64,000 nt of DNA from Gallionella sp. (GCA_028710525.1 JAQTTY010000002.1:1-64000), one strand, 5' to 3'. Shown: positions 6,750 to 14,670, numbered from the stretch's first letter. Numbers and translations are program-made. The notes: generated from the letters alone by a model not told the origin.

Positions 6750-7079
6750 TTAAGTCGTGAATACTCGCAATAGCCAATACATGAGCAGCGCGCCAACAAA
6801 GAGACCTGCAATGAAAGTGCGGGATGCATTCGAGGTATCAATTTCCGGTTTGGCTTTTTCATCGGGTGGCTGTATCGATTCCCACTCGCTGATGATCCGC
6901 GTGGCCTCGACGCTAGCATCTTCAGCAACCAATACGCGCACAAAGCCCATCGCGGCGAGTTCGCCGATACCGCCTTGCAGATATTCGCCTTCGATGCGCC
7001 CCGTGATGCCGTGCTGTTCAAGCAGGTTCAGGATCATGTGAGCATCCAGTCCGGTGGAAGCTTCGAATACGCATTTCAT
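6750..7079 (-). CDS. DUF2007 family membrane-anchored protein
   Basis: A 109-residue protein. Residues 1-65 match the DUF2007 pattern (MKCVFEAS...AHMILNLLEQHGI...GE.LQGGIGELAAMGFVRVLVAEDAS..A..II.EWE), a small ferredoxin-like domain annotated as a putative signal-transducing protein. A single C-terminal transmembrane helix (FIAGLFVGALLMYWLLRVF) anchors it with the domain in the cytoplasm. Its ATG overlaps the stop of the upstream cache-PAS gene (ATGA), so the two are translationally coupled and probably work together. Confidence 0.8.
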   Translation of the reverse strand: MKCVFEASTGLDAHMILNLLEQHGITGRIEGEYLQGGIGELAAMGFVRVLVAEDASVEATRIISEWESIQPPDEKAKPEIDTSNASRTFIAGLFVGALLMYWLLRVFTT

Positions 7080-8497
7080 TTTTTACTTACCACCGCCGAC
7101 GTGCCGTTCAACGGTTCATAAAACTTTAGGATATTCTCCTCGGCCTGTTTGAGCGAGGTGATGTCGTGCGCGATCGCGAGTAACTCTTCGATACCCTCTT
7201 CTTCTTTGATCAATTGCAGAGTGATCTCCACCGGATAGCTGCTGCCATTCGCGCGCATTTGGATGGTTTGATAGATGATCGATTTTTGCTCGCCGCTGCG
7301 TAACTGATCGAGCATCGCGCCTATCGCTTCGATGGCCGTTTCTGGATGCAATTCCAGTATGGTTTTCTGTTGCAATTGCGCCAGGGTATAACCTAGCTCC
7401 TCCAGTGCTTGATCGTTAGCAAAGCTAAGTTGCAAGGTGACAGGATCGAACATGAATAGCTCGTTTTGACTGCGTGCTTGCAGGGCGACTTCGTAGTGTC
7501 GGCGTAATTCTTCGCGGCGTTTCTGCATAGACCATGCGCGGCCGTGCATCAGGCTATATAGGGCGAAGATGCCCGCCAACACCAGTGCCATCAAGACATA
7601 GGGGGCATGCATATCATGCCACCATACGGCTTTGGATTTTGTCGCTGACATCTCGACAAACAGCGTGAGCGGAAAGTGCTGCAAGCGGCGCATTACCACT
7701 AGCCCAGTTAGCTTGCCCTCGCTGTTGCGTAACTCGAGCTGAGTCGGTTGCGGGAGGGTAGTCGCGCGCAGATAGTCGGCCATCGCTCCTTCGATTGGCT
7801 TACCGTAGATATGCTCCAAGCGATCGGCATCAGGCTCGGGATAGCGGCTCACCATATAACCATCATCGCGCACCAGACCCAGCGCGGTGATTGCAGGGGT
7901 GATCGAATCAACCCAGTAGCGTTGCAACATTTCCACCGGCAAGTTGGCACTGATGATGTAGCTCAGCTTGCCAGTACCGTCAGTAACCGCATAGCGTGCA
8001 GGTACGACCCAGCTTTGGTCTATCTGCCCTCGCAACGGTTGGCCAATCGCAAAGGGCGAACCTTGTTGTAGCTCGTCGCGTATCTTCTTGAACTCGGGGA
8101 CCTCGGCGAGTGTGGGCAGGTCCGACCTATACGGCGTCGCCCCAGTCAGCAATAGCTGACCATCGCCACGTATCAACATCACATTTTTCAGCTCTGTGCG
8201 CAGACTTTGGAATCGGCTCACCAACAAGTAAGCGCGATCCATATCGGGCTTAGCGTGCGTTACGTCCAACTCTGCGCCCAAGTTCTGCATACCGAGCTGC
8301 AGTTCGGTAAGGTATATGTCGACCGAGTTTTCGCTGAGTGCAGCGATCGTCGCCAGCTGGCTGGTCTGTGCGGTTTTGCTTACTCGCCAAGACTGCGAGA
8401 CCAAGTAGGCGGTGTAGGCTAGCAACACGACGATCAGCAAGATCGTCGAATACTTCAGTTTCCGCCCAGGGCGATATTGACTACTGATATCTGGCAT
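7076..8497 (-). CDS. Cache-domain membrane sensor with cytoplasmic PAS, no output domain
   Basis: A 473-residue sensor. TM1 at about 15-35, a periplasmic dCache-like region of about 250 residues, TM2 at about 297-317, a short linker helix and one PAS/PAC domain (about 340-460, ending LAIAHDITSLKQAEEN). There is no kinase, GGDEF, EAL or methyl-accepting domain after the PAS, so the chain looks truncated at the usual point of output. It is the first gene of a coupled pair with the DUF2007 protein, which may take the signal onward. Ligand unknown. Confidence 0.8.
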   Translation of the reverse strand: MPDISSQYRPGRKLKYSTILLIVVLLAYTAYLVSQSWRVSKTAQTSQLATIAALSENSVDIYLTELQLGMQNLGAELDVTHAKPDMDRAYLLVSRFQSLRTELKNVMLIRGDGQLLLTGATPYRSDLPTLAEVPEFKKIRDELQQGSPFAIGQPLRGQIDQSWVVPARYAVTDGTGKLSYIISANLPVEMLQRYWVDSITPAITALGLVRDDGYMVSRYPEPDADRLEHIYGKPIEGAMADYLRATTLPQPTQLELRNSEGKLTGLVVMRRLQHFPLTLFVEMSATKSKAVWWHDMHAPYVLMALVLAGIFALYSLMHGRAWSMQKRREELRRHYEVALQARSQNELFMFDPVTLQLSFANDQALEELGYTLAQLQQKTILELHPETAIEAIGAMLDQLRSGEQKSIIYQTIQMRANGSSYPVEITLQLIKEEEGIEELLAIAHDITSLKQAEENILKFYEPLNGTSAVVSKK

Positions 8498-8621
8498 TGA
8501 TGTTCCTTATGCATAGCCCGTGTAGGAGAGCTGTCGATTCATTCATTTCCGCTTCGGTGGCAAGCAATTAATTGTGCTGCTCATGTGGAATGAAATCTAC
8601 AGCGGTATTGTGCGCTATCTC

Positions 8622-8743
8622 ATGAAAATAGAGCTGACTTCTAACGTGAAGTTGAAGCGCGCAACGACGCGCTATCCGGTACATCTGGTTTTAATGTGGA
8701 AGTATTCGAGGCCTTGATGGCGGCAAAAGAAGTTCGAAGGTAA
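8622..8743 (+). pseudogene. Short frameshifted ORF remnant
   Basis: In the 295-bp gap between two minus-strand genes, the plus strand reads MKIELTSNVK in one frame and, after an apparent one-base shift around 8652, EARNDALSGTSGFNVEVFEALMAAKEVRR in another, ending at TAA 8741-8743. The composition is protein-like, but there is no ribosome binding site and no known family. Nothing else is visible in this gap. Confidence 0.25.
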
Positions 8744-8792
8744 TTCGAAGATGAGTCCGATCTCCGTGCTCAGTCTGTCTATGCGTTAGAGC

Positions 8793-9494
8793 TCAATTGC
8801 TGCATTGCATGTATTCGACCCCGCCCGCTTTGAGTATCGGCGAGCCGTTTGAATTCCGCGTCATCGATAGGTTCACGGCTTGCATGGGCGTATTGCCATC
8901 CGAGAGATACAGCACACCGCCGCGCACTTCCCAACGACCGCTATCGCCGCTATTACCTTGGCTCGCCATGCTGCCATTCGAGTTGCTTGAATAATTCTCT
9001 GAACCAGACCGACGCGAGATCATGCCGTTAGACGATAGATGCACACGCGAAGTTGAACTATGACCATAACTGCCCGATGAGCTACCACTGTACGAGAACG
9101 AGCACCAATCGTTCGCCAACAGAAAACGCTTAATCGCTGCGTCGTTGCCGGTGTTGCCCGTTGGAGCCTGCTGTGAACTCTGAGCTTTGCTAGCGCGAGT
9201 GAACTGAACGGGCGCGGCCAGATCACCACCAGCGATCATGAGCTGATTCTGTTTCAGCTCATAGAAATAGGCCAACACACCACCGTTGATGCTGACGTAT
9301 AGCTGATTCCCCTGCACCTGATAGCGCAACGGCGTACCGTTAAAACTGCCGTTGCCAGATTTATCCAGCACGATCTCTGAGGTCGTGTTGTTCTGCTGAT
9401 AAACCCAGCGGCCAACGATGCTGTTAACCCCCTTGGCTTCCACAGCGGCAGATAAGAAAAAGAGACACAGCAACAACACAAGTTTGCTACGCAT
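8793..9494 (-). CDS. Secreted Ser/Gly-rich protein
   Basis: A 233-residue protein with a clear Sec signal peptide (MRSKLVLLLCLFFLSAAVEAKG). The first half (NSIVGRWVYQQNNTTSEIVLDKSGNG) is a lipocalin-like or META-like small beta domain; the second half repeats the theme after a linker (WCSFSYSGSSSGSYGH... GRWEVRGGVLYLSDG), so it may be two related beta domains. A Ser/Asn/Gly-rich segment separates them. Start set at the ATG behind GGGGGTTAT; the frame-compatible TTG 15 nt upstream is less likely. Function unknown. Confidence 0.75.
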   Translation of the reverse strand: MRSKLVLLLCLFFLSAAVEAKGVNSIVGRWVYQQNNTTSEIVLDKSGNGSFNGTPLRYQVQGNQLYVSINGGVLAYFYELKQNQLMIAGGDLAAPVQFTRASKAQSSQQAPTGNTGNDAAIKRFLLANDWCSFSYSGSSSGSYGHSSTSRVHLSSNGMISRRSGSENYSSNSNGSMASQGNSGDSGRWEVRGGVLYLSDGNTPMQAVNLSMTRNSNGSPILKAGGVEYMQCSN

Positions 9495-9566
9495 ATAACC
9501 CCCGCTCAAATTCGAACTATTCAGCTAATCCCCCAAAAAATCTAATGTGATGCTACGCCCCTTTAG

Positions 9567-9854
9567 CTACATTTTGGATGGTTGGGCGAGGAAATGTGGT
9601 CTGACCCAGTTGTTCAGCACCGCCATCATCGCCTGCGCCGCAGCAGAGAGGGTATAGCCACCCGCTGCCTCGGCGATCAAACCGCAAACGCCCATGCGCG
9701 CAAACGCGTCCACCAGTTTGGACTTGGCCGGAATCTCGCCGTGCTGGGCCATGGCCAGCGCAGTGATGATCTCGTCCAGCGCGGCTGGGCGACGCTTGGC
9801 CGTAACGGAGAGGGACAACAGCAGGGCGGCATCGTCGTCGTAAACGGGGTACAT
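9567..9854 (-). CDS. Small conserved-looking protein, winged-helix-like
   Basis: A 95-residue protein starting MYPVYDDDAALLLSLSVTAKRRPA. Segments LDEIITALAMAQ, KSKLVDAFARMGVCGLI and GGYTLSAAAQAMM suggest three helices plus a wing, as in small winged-helix proteins, with no signal peptide. Family not recognised. It sits just outside the inverted repeat (9878-9933) that borders the AT-rich methyltransferase/HEPN module, so it may mark the edge of the original chromosome. Confidence 0.65.
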   Translation of the reverse strand: MYPVYDDDAALLLSLSVTAKRRPAALDEIITALAMAQHGEIPAKSKLVDAFARMGVCGLIAEAAGGYTLSAAAQAMMAVLNNWVRPHFLAQPSKM

Positions 9855-9877
9855 GGTGAACCTTTGCAGAGTTAGAA

Positions 9878-9933
9878 AATTAAAGGGGTTGGCATCGATT
9901 GTATTTTGATATGCGGCGCTGACCCCTTTAATT
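9878..9933. repeat. 12-bp perfect inverted repeat bordering the defence-like module
   Basis: AATTAAAGGGGT (9878-9889) and ACCCCTTTAATT (9922-9933) are perfect complements 32 bp apart. Sequences of the GGGGT...ACCCC type with AATTAA arms are common REP-like elements linked to IS200/Y1 REP transposases. It may also act as a terminator for the HEPN-type gene ending at 9945. Confidence 0.65.
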
Positions 9934-9944
9934 CCTTAAAACAT

Positions 9945-10808
9945 TTAGATGCCGTCCCCTTGGCTGCAAATATTGAACGTAAAGTATGGTTCAACGAGTT
10001 GGGGCGCGCGCGTTAGTAACGTACGCCTGATGGAATCATTGAGCTTGTGTTTGGCGGTTTGTTTTTCAACCTTTTCCAAGACTAAATCAATTCCATAGTA
10101 TTTTAGCCACGCATCAACTTCCTCTTTGGTATTACATATGTAAATAAGCTTGTCGATTCTGTTGACTATGTTAATAGTCATGGCGATTAAGGAAGATACA
10201 TCTTTAAGTGTGGGGCGTTTTTCTTGGAAGTGGCAGAGCAGGCAATCAATCTTCAGATTGGCGTACTTTGTTGCTACCTCTTCTTCATGATCCCGAAGGT
10301 GCTTCTTTTCATGATGTTTTAAGTCTGCACTAGATGCAGAATGTACGAGTCGATTTCGCCAATGGATCATGAGTGCCACACCAAAAACTTCGAAGTCAGT
10401 ATGGTTAGGATCTATTGCATTTGCTAATTCAACAAAACGCTCCGCCATTGAGGCGTCATTTTCTTTCCACTTATCGCGAAGTGTTTTAAATCTAGGTAGG
10501 TTTGATACTGCGTAAATGTACTGATTAATTGCTTCGCTGGCCTGAATCATAGCAGCCTCAATCGCAGCTTTTCTTGCCTTTCGTGCGGCAGCTTGTCTAT
10601 CGGTAGGGTTCCAAGAAATATCTAGTCCGTCAGGTTTTTCAGCACCGTTCTCAACAGCAGCTAGGCCAACAACGATAGTATTTAAGTTGGCTACGTTTTC
10701 ACCAATCCTATTCAACAATTCTTGTCTTGCAAGTGAGCCTTGATTCGCGGCATTTATTGGTTTGGTGGTGTTGTCGGGGGTCGAACCCGCGCTTCCTACT
10801 TTCATCAT
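9945..10808 (-). CDS. HEPN-type protein, candidate RNase of a methyltransferase/ATPase module
   Basis: A 287-residue cytoplasmic protein rich in helices. The key motif is HWRNRLVHS, an R-x4-H (Arg151/His156 from the ATG at 10808), the signature of HEPN-superfamily RNases, with long helices before and after it (EAAMIQASEAINQYIYAVSN; LIAMTINIVNRIDKLIYI) as in the HEPN fold. It is the last gene of the operon. Start choice: ATG at 10808 has AAAGGAAACC in front. A TTG at 10925 overlapping the ATPase stop would add 39 residues (an MNRFLATAIA start). Both the ribosome binding site and the first 15 codons lie in a tRNA-like fold. AT-rich like its partners. The RNase role is inferred. Confidence 0.7.
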   Translation of the reverse strand: MMKVGSAGSTPDNTTKPINAANQGSLARQELLNRIGENVANLNTIVVGLAAVENGAEKPDGLDISWNPTDRQAAARKARKAAIEAAMIQASEAINQYIYAVSNLPRFKTLRDKWKENDASMAERFVELANAIDPNHTDFEVFGVALMIHWRNRLVHSASSADLKHHEKKHLRDHEEEVATKYANLKIDCLLCHFQEKRPTLKDVSSLIAMTINIVNRIDKLIYICNTKEEVDAWLKYYGIDLVLEKVEKQTAKHKLNDSIRRTLLTRAPQLVEPYFTFNICSQGDGI

Positions 10809-10853
10809 GGTTTCCTTTAATCGGTAGGCGTGCTGCCATAACACTTCAACACC
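10763..10853 (-). other. tRNA-like structure containing the start of the HEPN-type gene
   Basis: Read on the minus strand: acceptor GGTGTTG (10853-10847) pairs perfectly with CAACACC (10773-10767), then A and an encoded CCA (10765-10763). D arm GTGT-TATGGCA-GCAC (10844-10830) with GG in the loop. Anticodon stem CCTAC/GTAGG (10828-10824, 10799-10795). Variable region AAGC. T arm GCGGG-TTCGACC-CCCGA (four of five pairs, canonical TTCGA loop). Everything has tRNA spacing except the anticodon loop, which is 24 nt instead of 7. That loop holds AAAGGAAA and the ATGATG start of the HEPN-type gene. Position 8 is A, not the usual T. Not a functional decoding tRNA; a mimic, relic or regulatory leader. 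Confidence 0.7.
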
Positions 10854-10921
10854 AAAAATCTTTATTTGGGTAACAACGGAAGGTGAATCATCTTTCGCAA
10901 TGGCCGTCGCAAGAAATCTGT

Positions 10922-12583
10922 TCAATCATGCTGCAATATTTTAATCACCCTCCCCTTTATATTTTCATACACCGAGGTCAATTTGAGTTTCGCTGCATTT
11001 GTTAGCAGCGCCGTATGGGCAACTGCATCGCGCATAGGCTTATACTCCAAAGCATCCTTGGGCAAACACGCCTGCCCTTGCCCAAGGGCTTTCTTATCTA
11101 CAAGATTCGCCAGGTCAGTCATTGATAGGTAGCTTAAATCTGAGTCTAACTCTCTAATTTCAATGCTTACGTTTCCTTTGTCTTTGCTTTTTTGTTCTCG
11201 GTCTCTCATTTCAGCAATAATTTTCGCCGCCTCTAGTGATGGTGGCAGCGTTTTCTCTTCGATGTACTTACGGATAAGATTCTCAGAGATGAAACACTCT
11301 GCGTAAGAACCAAAATTGTATTGTGCGTCACCGCTTAATTCATTTACCCAACGATCTACCTTAGTTTTGTTTTTTGAACCTTTGTCGAAAGTGAAAGCTT
11401 CAGTTACTGCTGTGTAGAGCTCTCTTGATTTCCTTTCCTTCTTATTCATGCGTAGATTGTCTGGGTCACCATCTTGATTGTGCTTTAGTCGCCACTCATC
11501 CCAATCGGAAATAATGTTAGGAATGATATTGGTTTTCAGGATATTTAATAGCTTCCTAAAATTTGGGTCATCTGCAACGATGCCTTCTCTACTGCTTGTG
11601 AAACTGTCCTTGATGCCATCTAATTCATTAAAATGTATTTGCCCATATAAGTAACTTTCAACTATTCGCGCCGTGGGAATATGTTTCAAAATGTCTTTTT
11701 CTCGCAGCCTGCCATTTACAAAAAGATCAACACTGACCTTCTCATCTGTTGACTTGATTTTGAGCCCGCTGGGCTTTTTCACAGATGCAATAAAGCCTTT
11801 GATAGACTCCGGTTGGAAGTTGAAAGTTCTACTTTCGTCTAATTCTGTTAGTTGCTTGTTTACATATGGGTCGACAATATCATTCAGGTCCCATAAAAAC
11901 TGTGTTTCGTCGGCAAGAGACTTCAAATGTTCAAGTGTGATCTTGTCACCATTTAGAAAAATGTTGAATTTCTTGTCGACAAGAGAAAAGCGAAAGTACA
12001 GCGCAATTATTTTTTTAAGGTAATCAACAGTGTTTGTTATGCCACCATGAATCCCATCAAAGCGAATAATCGTTCCAGTGTTATGCCCTTCCGTATATGT
12101 TCCAAACACACTTAATTTCGGTTGCTTTAATAGATAATCATGCGCTTCTAAATCATTGGTTATGGCTTTATCCAACTCTGCATTCGCAATAATTCCTCCG
12201 ACATAACTAGTTGTTTTCTTCTTTGAAATGACGCTAATTTTGGATGCACATGACAATAGTGCGAGTTTTCCGATTCCCTTTCGGCCAATAAATGGCCTAC
12301 CTTTCTTTGATGTTGATGCCCCCCCTTTCCTTTTTGAGTAACCAATTTTTAGAAACTTATTTTGAAAGTCGGTACCCGACATGCCTATGCCATCATCTTT
12401 TATAACAAAGCTATGGTTCTCTCTATCAATATAAATCCATACGTTATTTGCATCGGCATCCCAAGCATTTGAAATCGCCTCGCCCAAGACGGTTATGAAA
12501 TTGCGATATAGATTCCTTCCTAAGTGATTTAGAACGCTTAGGGAGATATTGAAAGTAAAAGGCTTGTTACTTTGGTCGTTCAT
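10922..12583 (-). CDS. GHKL (MutL/MORC/Hsp90-like) ATPase with C-terminal HEPN-type motif
   Basis: A 553-residue ATPase. N-box GEAISNAWDADANNVW (about 34-49), G1 DDGIGMS (63-69) and GRKGIGKLAL (100-109) give the Bergerat fold. MutL/MORC-like ATPases of this sort are known partners of methyltransferases in bacterial restriction-like operons. Near the C-terminus KPMRDAVAHT (Arg518/His523) fits the R-x4-H motif of HEPN domains; Hsp90-like ATPase plus C-terminal HEPN is also the layout of eukaryotic sacsin. It overlaps the upstream methyltransferase by 17 nt, and its stop touches the alternative TTG of the HEPN-type gene. The likely role is a sensor or clamp that gates the RNase. ATPase part firm, HEPN part inferred. 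Confidence 0.85.
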   Translation of the reverse strand: MNDQSNKPFTFNISLSVLNHLGRNLYRNFITVLGEAISNAWDADANNVWIYIDRENHSFVIKDDGIGMSGTDFQNKFLKIGYSKRKGGASTSKKGRPFIGRKGIGKLALLSCASKISVISKKKTTSYVGGIIANAELDKAITNDLEAHDYLLKQPKLSVFGTYTEGHNTGTIIRFDGIHGGITNTVDYLKKIIALYFRFSLVDKKFNIFLNGDKITLEHLKSLADETQFLWDLNDIVDPYVNKQLTELDESRTFNFQPESIKGFIASVKKPSGLKIKSTDEKVSVDLFVNGRLREKDILKHIPTARIVESYLYGQIHFNELDGIKDSFTSSREGIVADDPNFRKLLNILKTNIIPNIISDWDEWRLKHNQDGDPDNLRMNKKERKSRELYTAVTEAFTFDKGSKNKTKVDRWVNELSGDAQYNFGSYAECFISENLIRKYIEEKTLPPSLEAAKIIAEMRDREQKSKDKGNVSIEIRELDSDLSYLSMTDLANLVDKKALGQGQACLPKDALEYKPMRDAVAHTALLTNAAKLKLTSVYENIKGRVIKILQHD

Positions 12584-13670
12584 TATGTTCTTTCATATGG
12601 CAAAGAAATGATTTACCTATAATTTCCCCTAACCTAGGTGGAACAGCATTGCCAATCATTCTGCCTACCGTTGACATTTGTAATGGTTCGTTAGGCTGCA
12701 GAAATTTATATGACTTTGGAAAGGTTTGTAATACTGCCGCCTCACGCAATGAGATAGCTCTATCTTGTTCTGGATGACCGAAACGACCATTTCCGAATCC
12801 GAAACACTGTGTGGTCATGGTCGGTGATGGTTTGTCCCAACTCATACGAGCATAAACTCCGGGATATGTTTTTCCGGTCTCGCGTTTGTGGCAATCGGCC
12901 ACAAGTTCAGATGGCCAATCCCTCCATGTTCCACCTTGTTTGGAAGCTCGAATTCGGCGCAAATTTAGATCAGATAATTGTGCCGCTCTATGTAAGGGAT
13001 CACGCTCGTGTTGTTCGCCAGAACTAAGCCGAGGCAAATTCCCAATCGCCTGACGAACGCTTTTGTATTTTGCTGGTGCGTGTGTTTTTTTCAGTAAATT
13101 AATAGGGCCGAGTTTTGAGGCTAATAGGACATGCCTCGACCGCATTTGTGGTATTCCATAGTCTGGGCAGAATACTTTTTCCGCCCACACATGGTAGTTC
13201 TGCGCCTTCAATTCCTCTACGAAGTCATGGTAGACCTCATGTTTTGTAACATCCGGCACATTCTCCATACTCACTAGCTCTGGCTGTACTTCACGAATCA
13301 AGCGGGAGAACTGGTAAAGCAGAGGCCATTTATTATGTTGTTTGGCATCTCGGCCATGAGAATAGGTTGAGAATGGTTGGCAAGGTGCACAACCAGCCAG
13401 CAGCTTTATATCGCCTACTGGATATAGCGTGATTAGTTCGTCAGCGGCAACTTTTGTTACGTCTTTTTGGATAAATCTGGCGTGCTCGTTGTTAGCTTCG
13501 TAGGCGTATTTACATGCGCCTTCAACGTCATAACCAGCTGTCACTTTTATACCGGATTTGATGAACCCTGCGGTCAGACCCCCAGCCCCACAGAACAAAT
13601 CAATTGCTGAAACATTTCTCAAAACTCTCTCCCTTGCCAACCGCCAATATGCTTCGCGAACATGGTGCAT
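12567..13670 (-). CDS. DNA (cytosine-5-)-methyltransferase
   Basis: A 367-residue C5-methyltransferase. Motif I AIDLFCGAGGLTAGF (about 22-36), motif IV with catalytic Cys97 in CAPCQPFS, motif VI MENVPD (135-140), motif VIII RSRHVLLAS and motif X GNAVPPRLGEIIG are all present, so it should be active. Its recognition sequence cannot be told from here. There is no neighbouring restriction endonuclease or Vsr. Instead it leads an operon with a GHKL ATPase (17-nt overlap) and an HEPN-type protein. It may mark self DNA for the module. AT-rich against the surrounding genes, suggesting transfer. Confidence 0.93.
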   Translation of the reverse strand: MHHVREAYWRLARERVLRNVSAIDLFCGAGGLTAGFIKSGIKVTAGYDVEGACKYAYEANNEHARFIQKDVTKVAADELITLYPVGDIKLLAGCAPCQPFSTYSHGRDAKQHNKWPLLYQFSRLIREVQPELVSMENVPDVTKHEVYHDFVEELKAQNYHVWAEKVFCPDYGIPQMRSRHVLLASKLGPINLLKKTHAPAKYKSVRQAIGNLPRLSSGEQHERDPLHRAAQLSDLNLRRIRASKQGGTWRDWPSELVADCHKRETGKTYPGVYARMSWDKPSPTMTTQCFGFGNGRFGHPEQDRAISLREAAVLQTFPKSYKFLQPNEPLQMSTVGRMIGNAVPPRLGEIIGKSFLCHMKEHNERPK

Positions 13671-13746
13671 TTATTTGAGATTATACGGTACGGGCATGGG
13701 GCGTTTTTGGAGAGAATAGGCCGTTCGTTGAGCATTCTGCGCTGTA

Positions 13747-14232
13747 TCACTTTACCCCCACCCCCAACCAAGCATCCGAAGTCAGCGGCCCCTTCATCGC
13801 AGGCAATGTCTCTTCCAGCCAAGCCAGCGCAAGCTTTTCCTTCTCACGCCACAATTCTTCGCCCAATCCCTTCTTCATCATCTGTATCGGCGCGCTGCCC
13901 TTGACCATGCTTTCCCAGAATTCTGCGGTGCTGCCGACGGGGAAGGCTTTGGTGATGCTGCGTATCTCGATGTTGCGGAATCCGGCTTCTTCCATCTCTT
14001 GTTTGAAACGTTCGGGGTTTTCCAGTGTGGCGATGGAGCGTTGCGGTTGCGGCAGGTCGGGCTTGATGGCGCGCAGTGCGCCGAACATGGTTTGCATGGC
14101 GGGCGATTGGTCTACGGGCGCCCAACTGGTGACGGCGATGCTGCCGCCCGGTTTGAGCGTGCGGTAGATTTCGGCGAAGCCATCGGCGACGAGGTTCCAG
14201 GGTTCGCTGGCGGAGAGGGGGTTGGCGCTCAT
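13747..14232 (-). pseudogene. Class I SAM methyltransferase, N-terminal part missing
   Basis: A 161-residue frame matching the C-terminal part of a UbiE/Methyltransf_11-type protein: GFAEIYRTLKPGGSIAVTSWAP is the strand after the SAM-binding core. The glycine-rich motif I and about 100 residues before it are absent, and the upstream DNA turns straight into palindromic repeats. It starts at an ATG without a good ribosome binding site. Probably a gene cut by rearrangement at the repeat cluster, at the edge of the HEPN/methyltransferase module. A short functional protein is unlikely because the cofactor site is gone. Confidence 0.65.
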
Positions 14233-14329
14233 AGATACAACCCCGACTCTGCAAAGGAGAAGAGATGAGTGCGACCTCGACTTGGAATCACAAATTTTGA
14301 TTTCAAGTCGAATGAGGTGTTGCAGCCGC

Positions 14330-14440
14330 GCCGACTCCTTCCCCCATTCAGGGGGAAGGTAGGGATGGGGGTAGAGGCATTGGTGAGCATAGTTTCAACC
14401 CCCACCCTAGCCCTCCCCCTGCATGGGGGAGGGGATGAGG
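14330..14440. repeat. Inverted pair of family A palindromic repeats
   Basis: Copy one (CCTTCCCCCATTCAGGGGGAAGG then TAGGGATGGGGGTAG) and an inverted copy (CAACCCCCACCCTAGCCC then TCCCCCTGCATGGGGGAGG) face each other across about 23 bp. Same arrangement as at 5180-5262. It lies where the truncated methyltransferase loses its N-terminal half. Confidence 0.8.
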
Positions 14441-14652
14441 GGTAATGAATTTTCTGTGCAGCAAAGGCATTGTGTTTGCGCACGAATAAGAATCCTCCGC
14501 GATTCGATTTGAGCTATTGGTGCAATCAATTCAGTGCATCCCTTGGGTATATGTGCTGACCTGTAAAGCGATGTGTGTCTTGTCGTGTTGCGAGCGTCAC
14601 GAACTGTAGGGGAGTGTAGCTAATAGTGTCAATGCAGAATCTGACTATATTT

Positions 14653-14670
14653 CCTAAGGATTTCCTTAGG
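14653..14670. repeat. 8-bp inverted repeat
   Basis: CCTAAGGA-TT-TCCTTAGG in the gene-free stretch 14233-14968. No T-tail on either strand, so not a clear terminator. The rest of this stretch holds only repeats. Confidence 0.4.

Noticed and set aside
10763-10853. A normal, decoding tRNA gene
   Set aside because: The anticodon loop is 24 nt, no anticodon can be placed after a T33, and position 8 is A. It is reported as a tRNA-like structure instead.
12567-14232. Classical type II restriction-modification pair
   Set aside because: No protein with a recognisable restriction endonuclease motif accompanies the methyltransferase; DUF559 at 4740 is 7 kb away and not in the operon.
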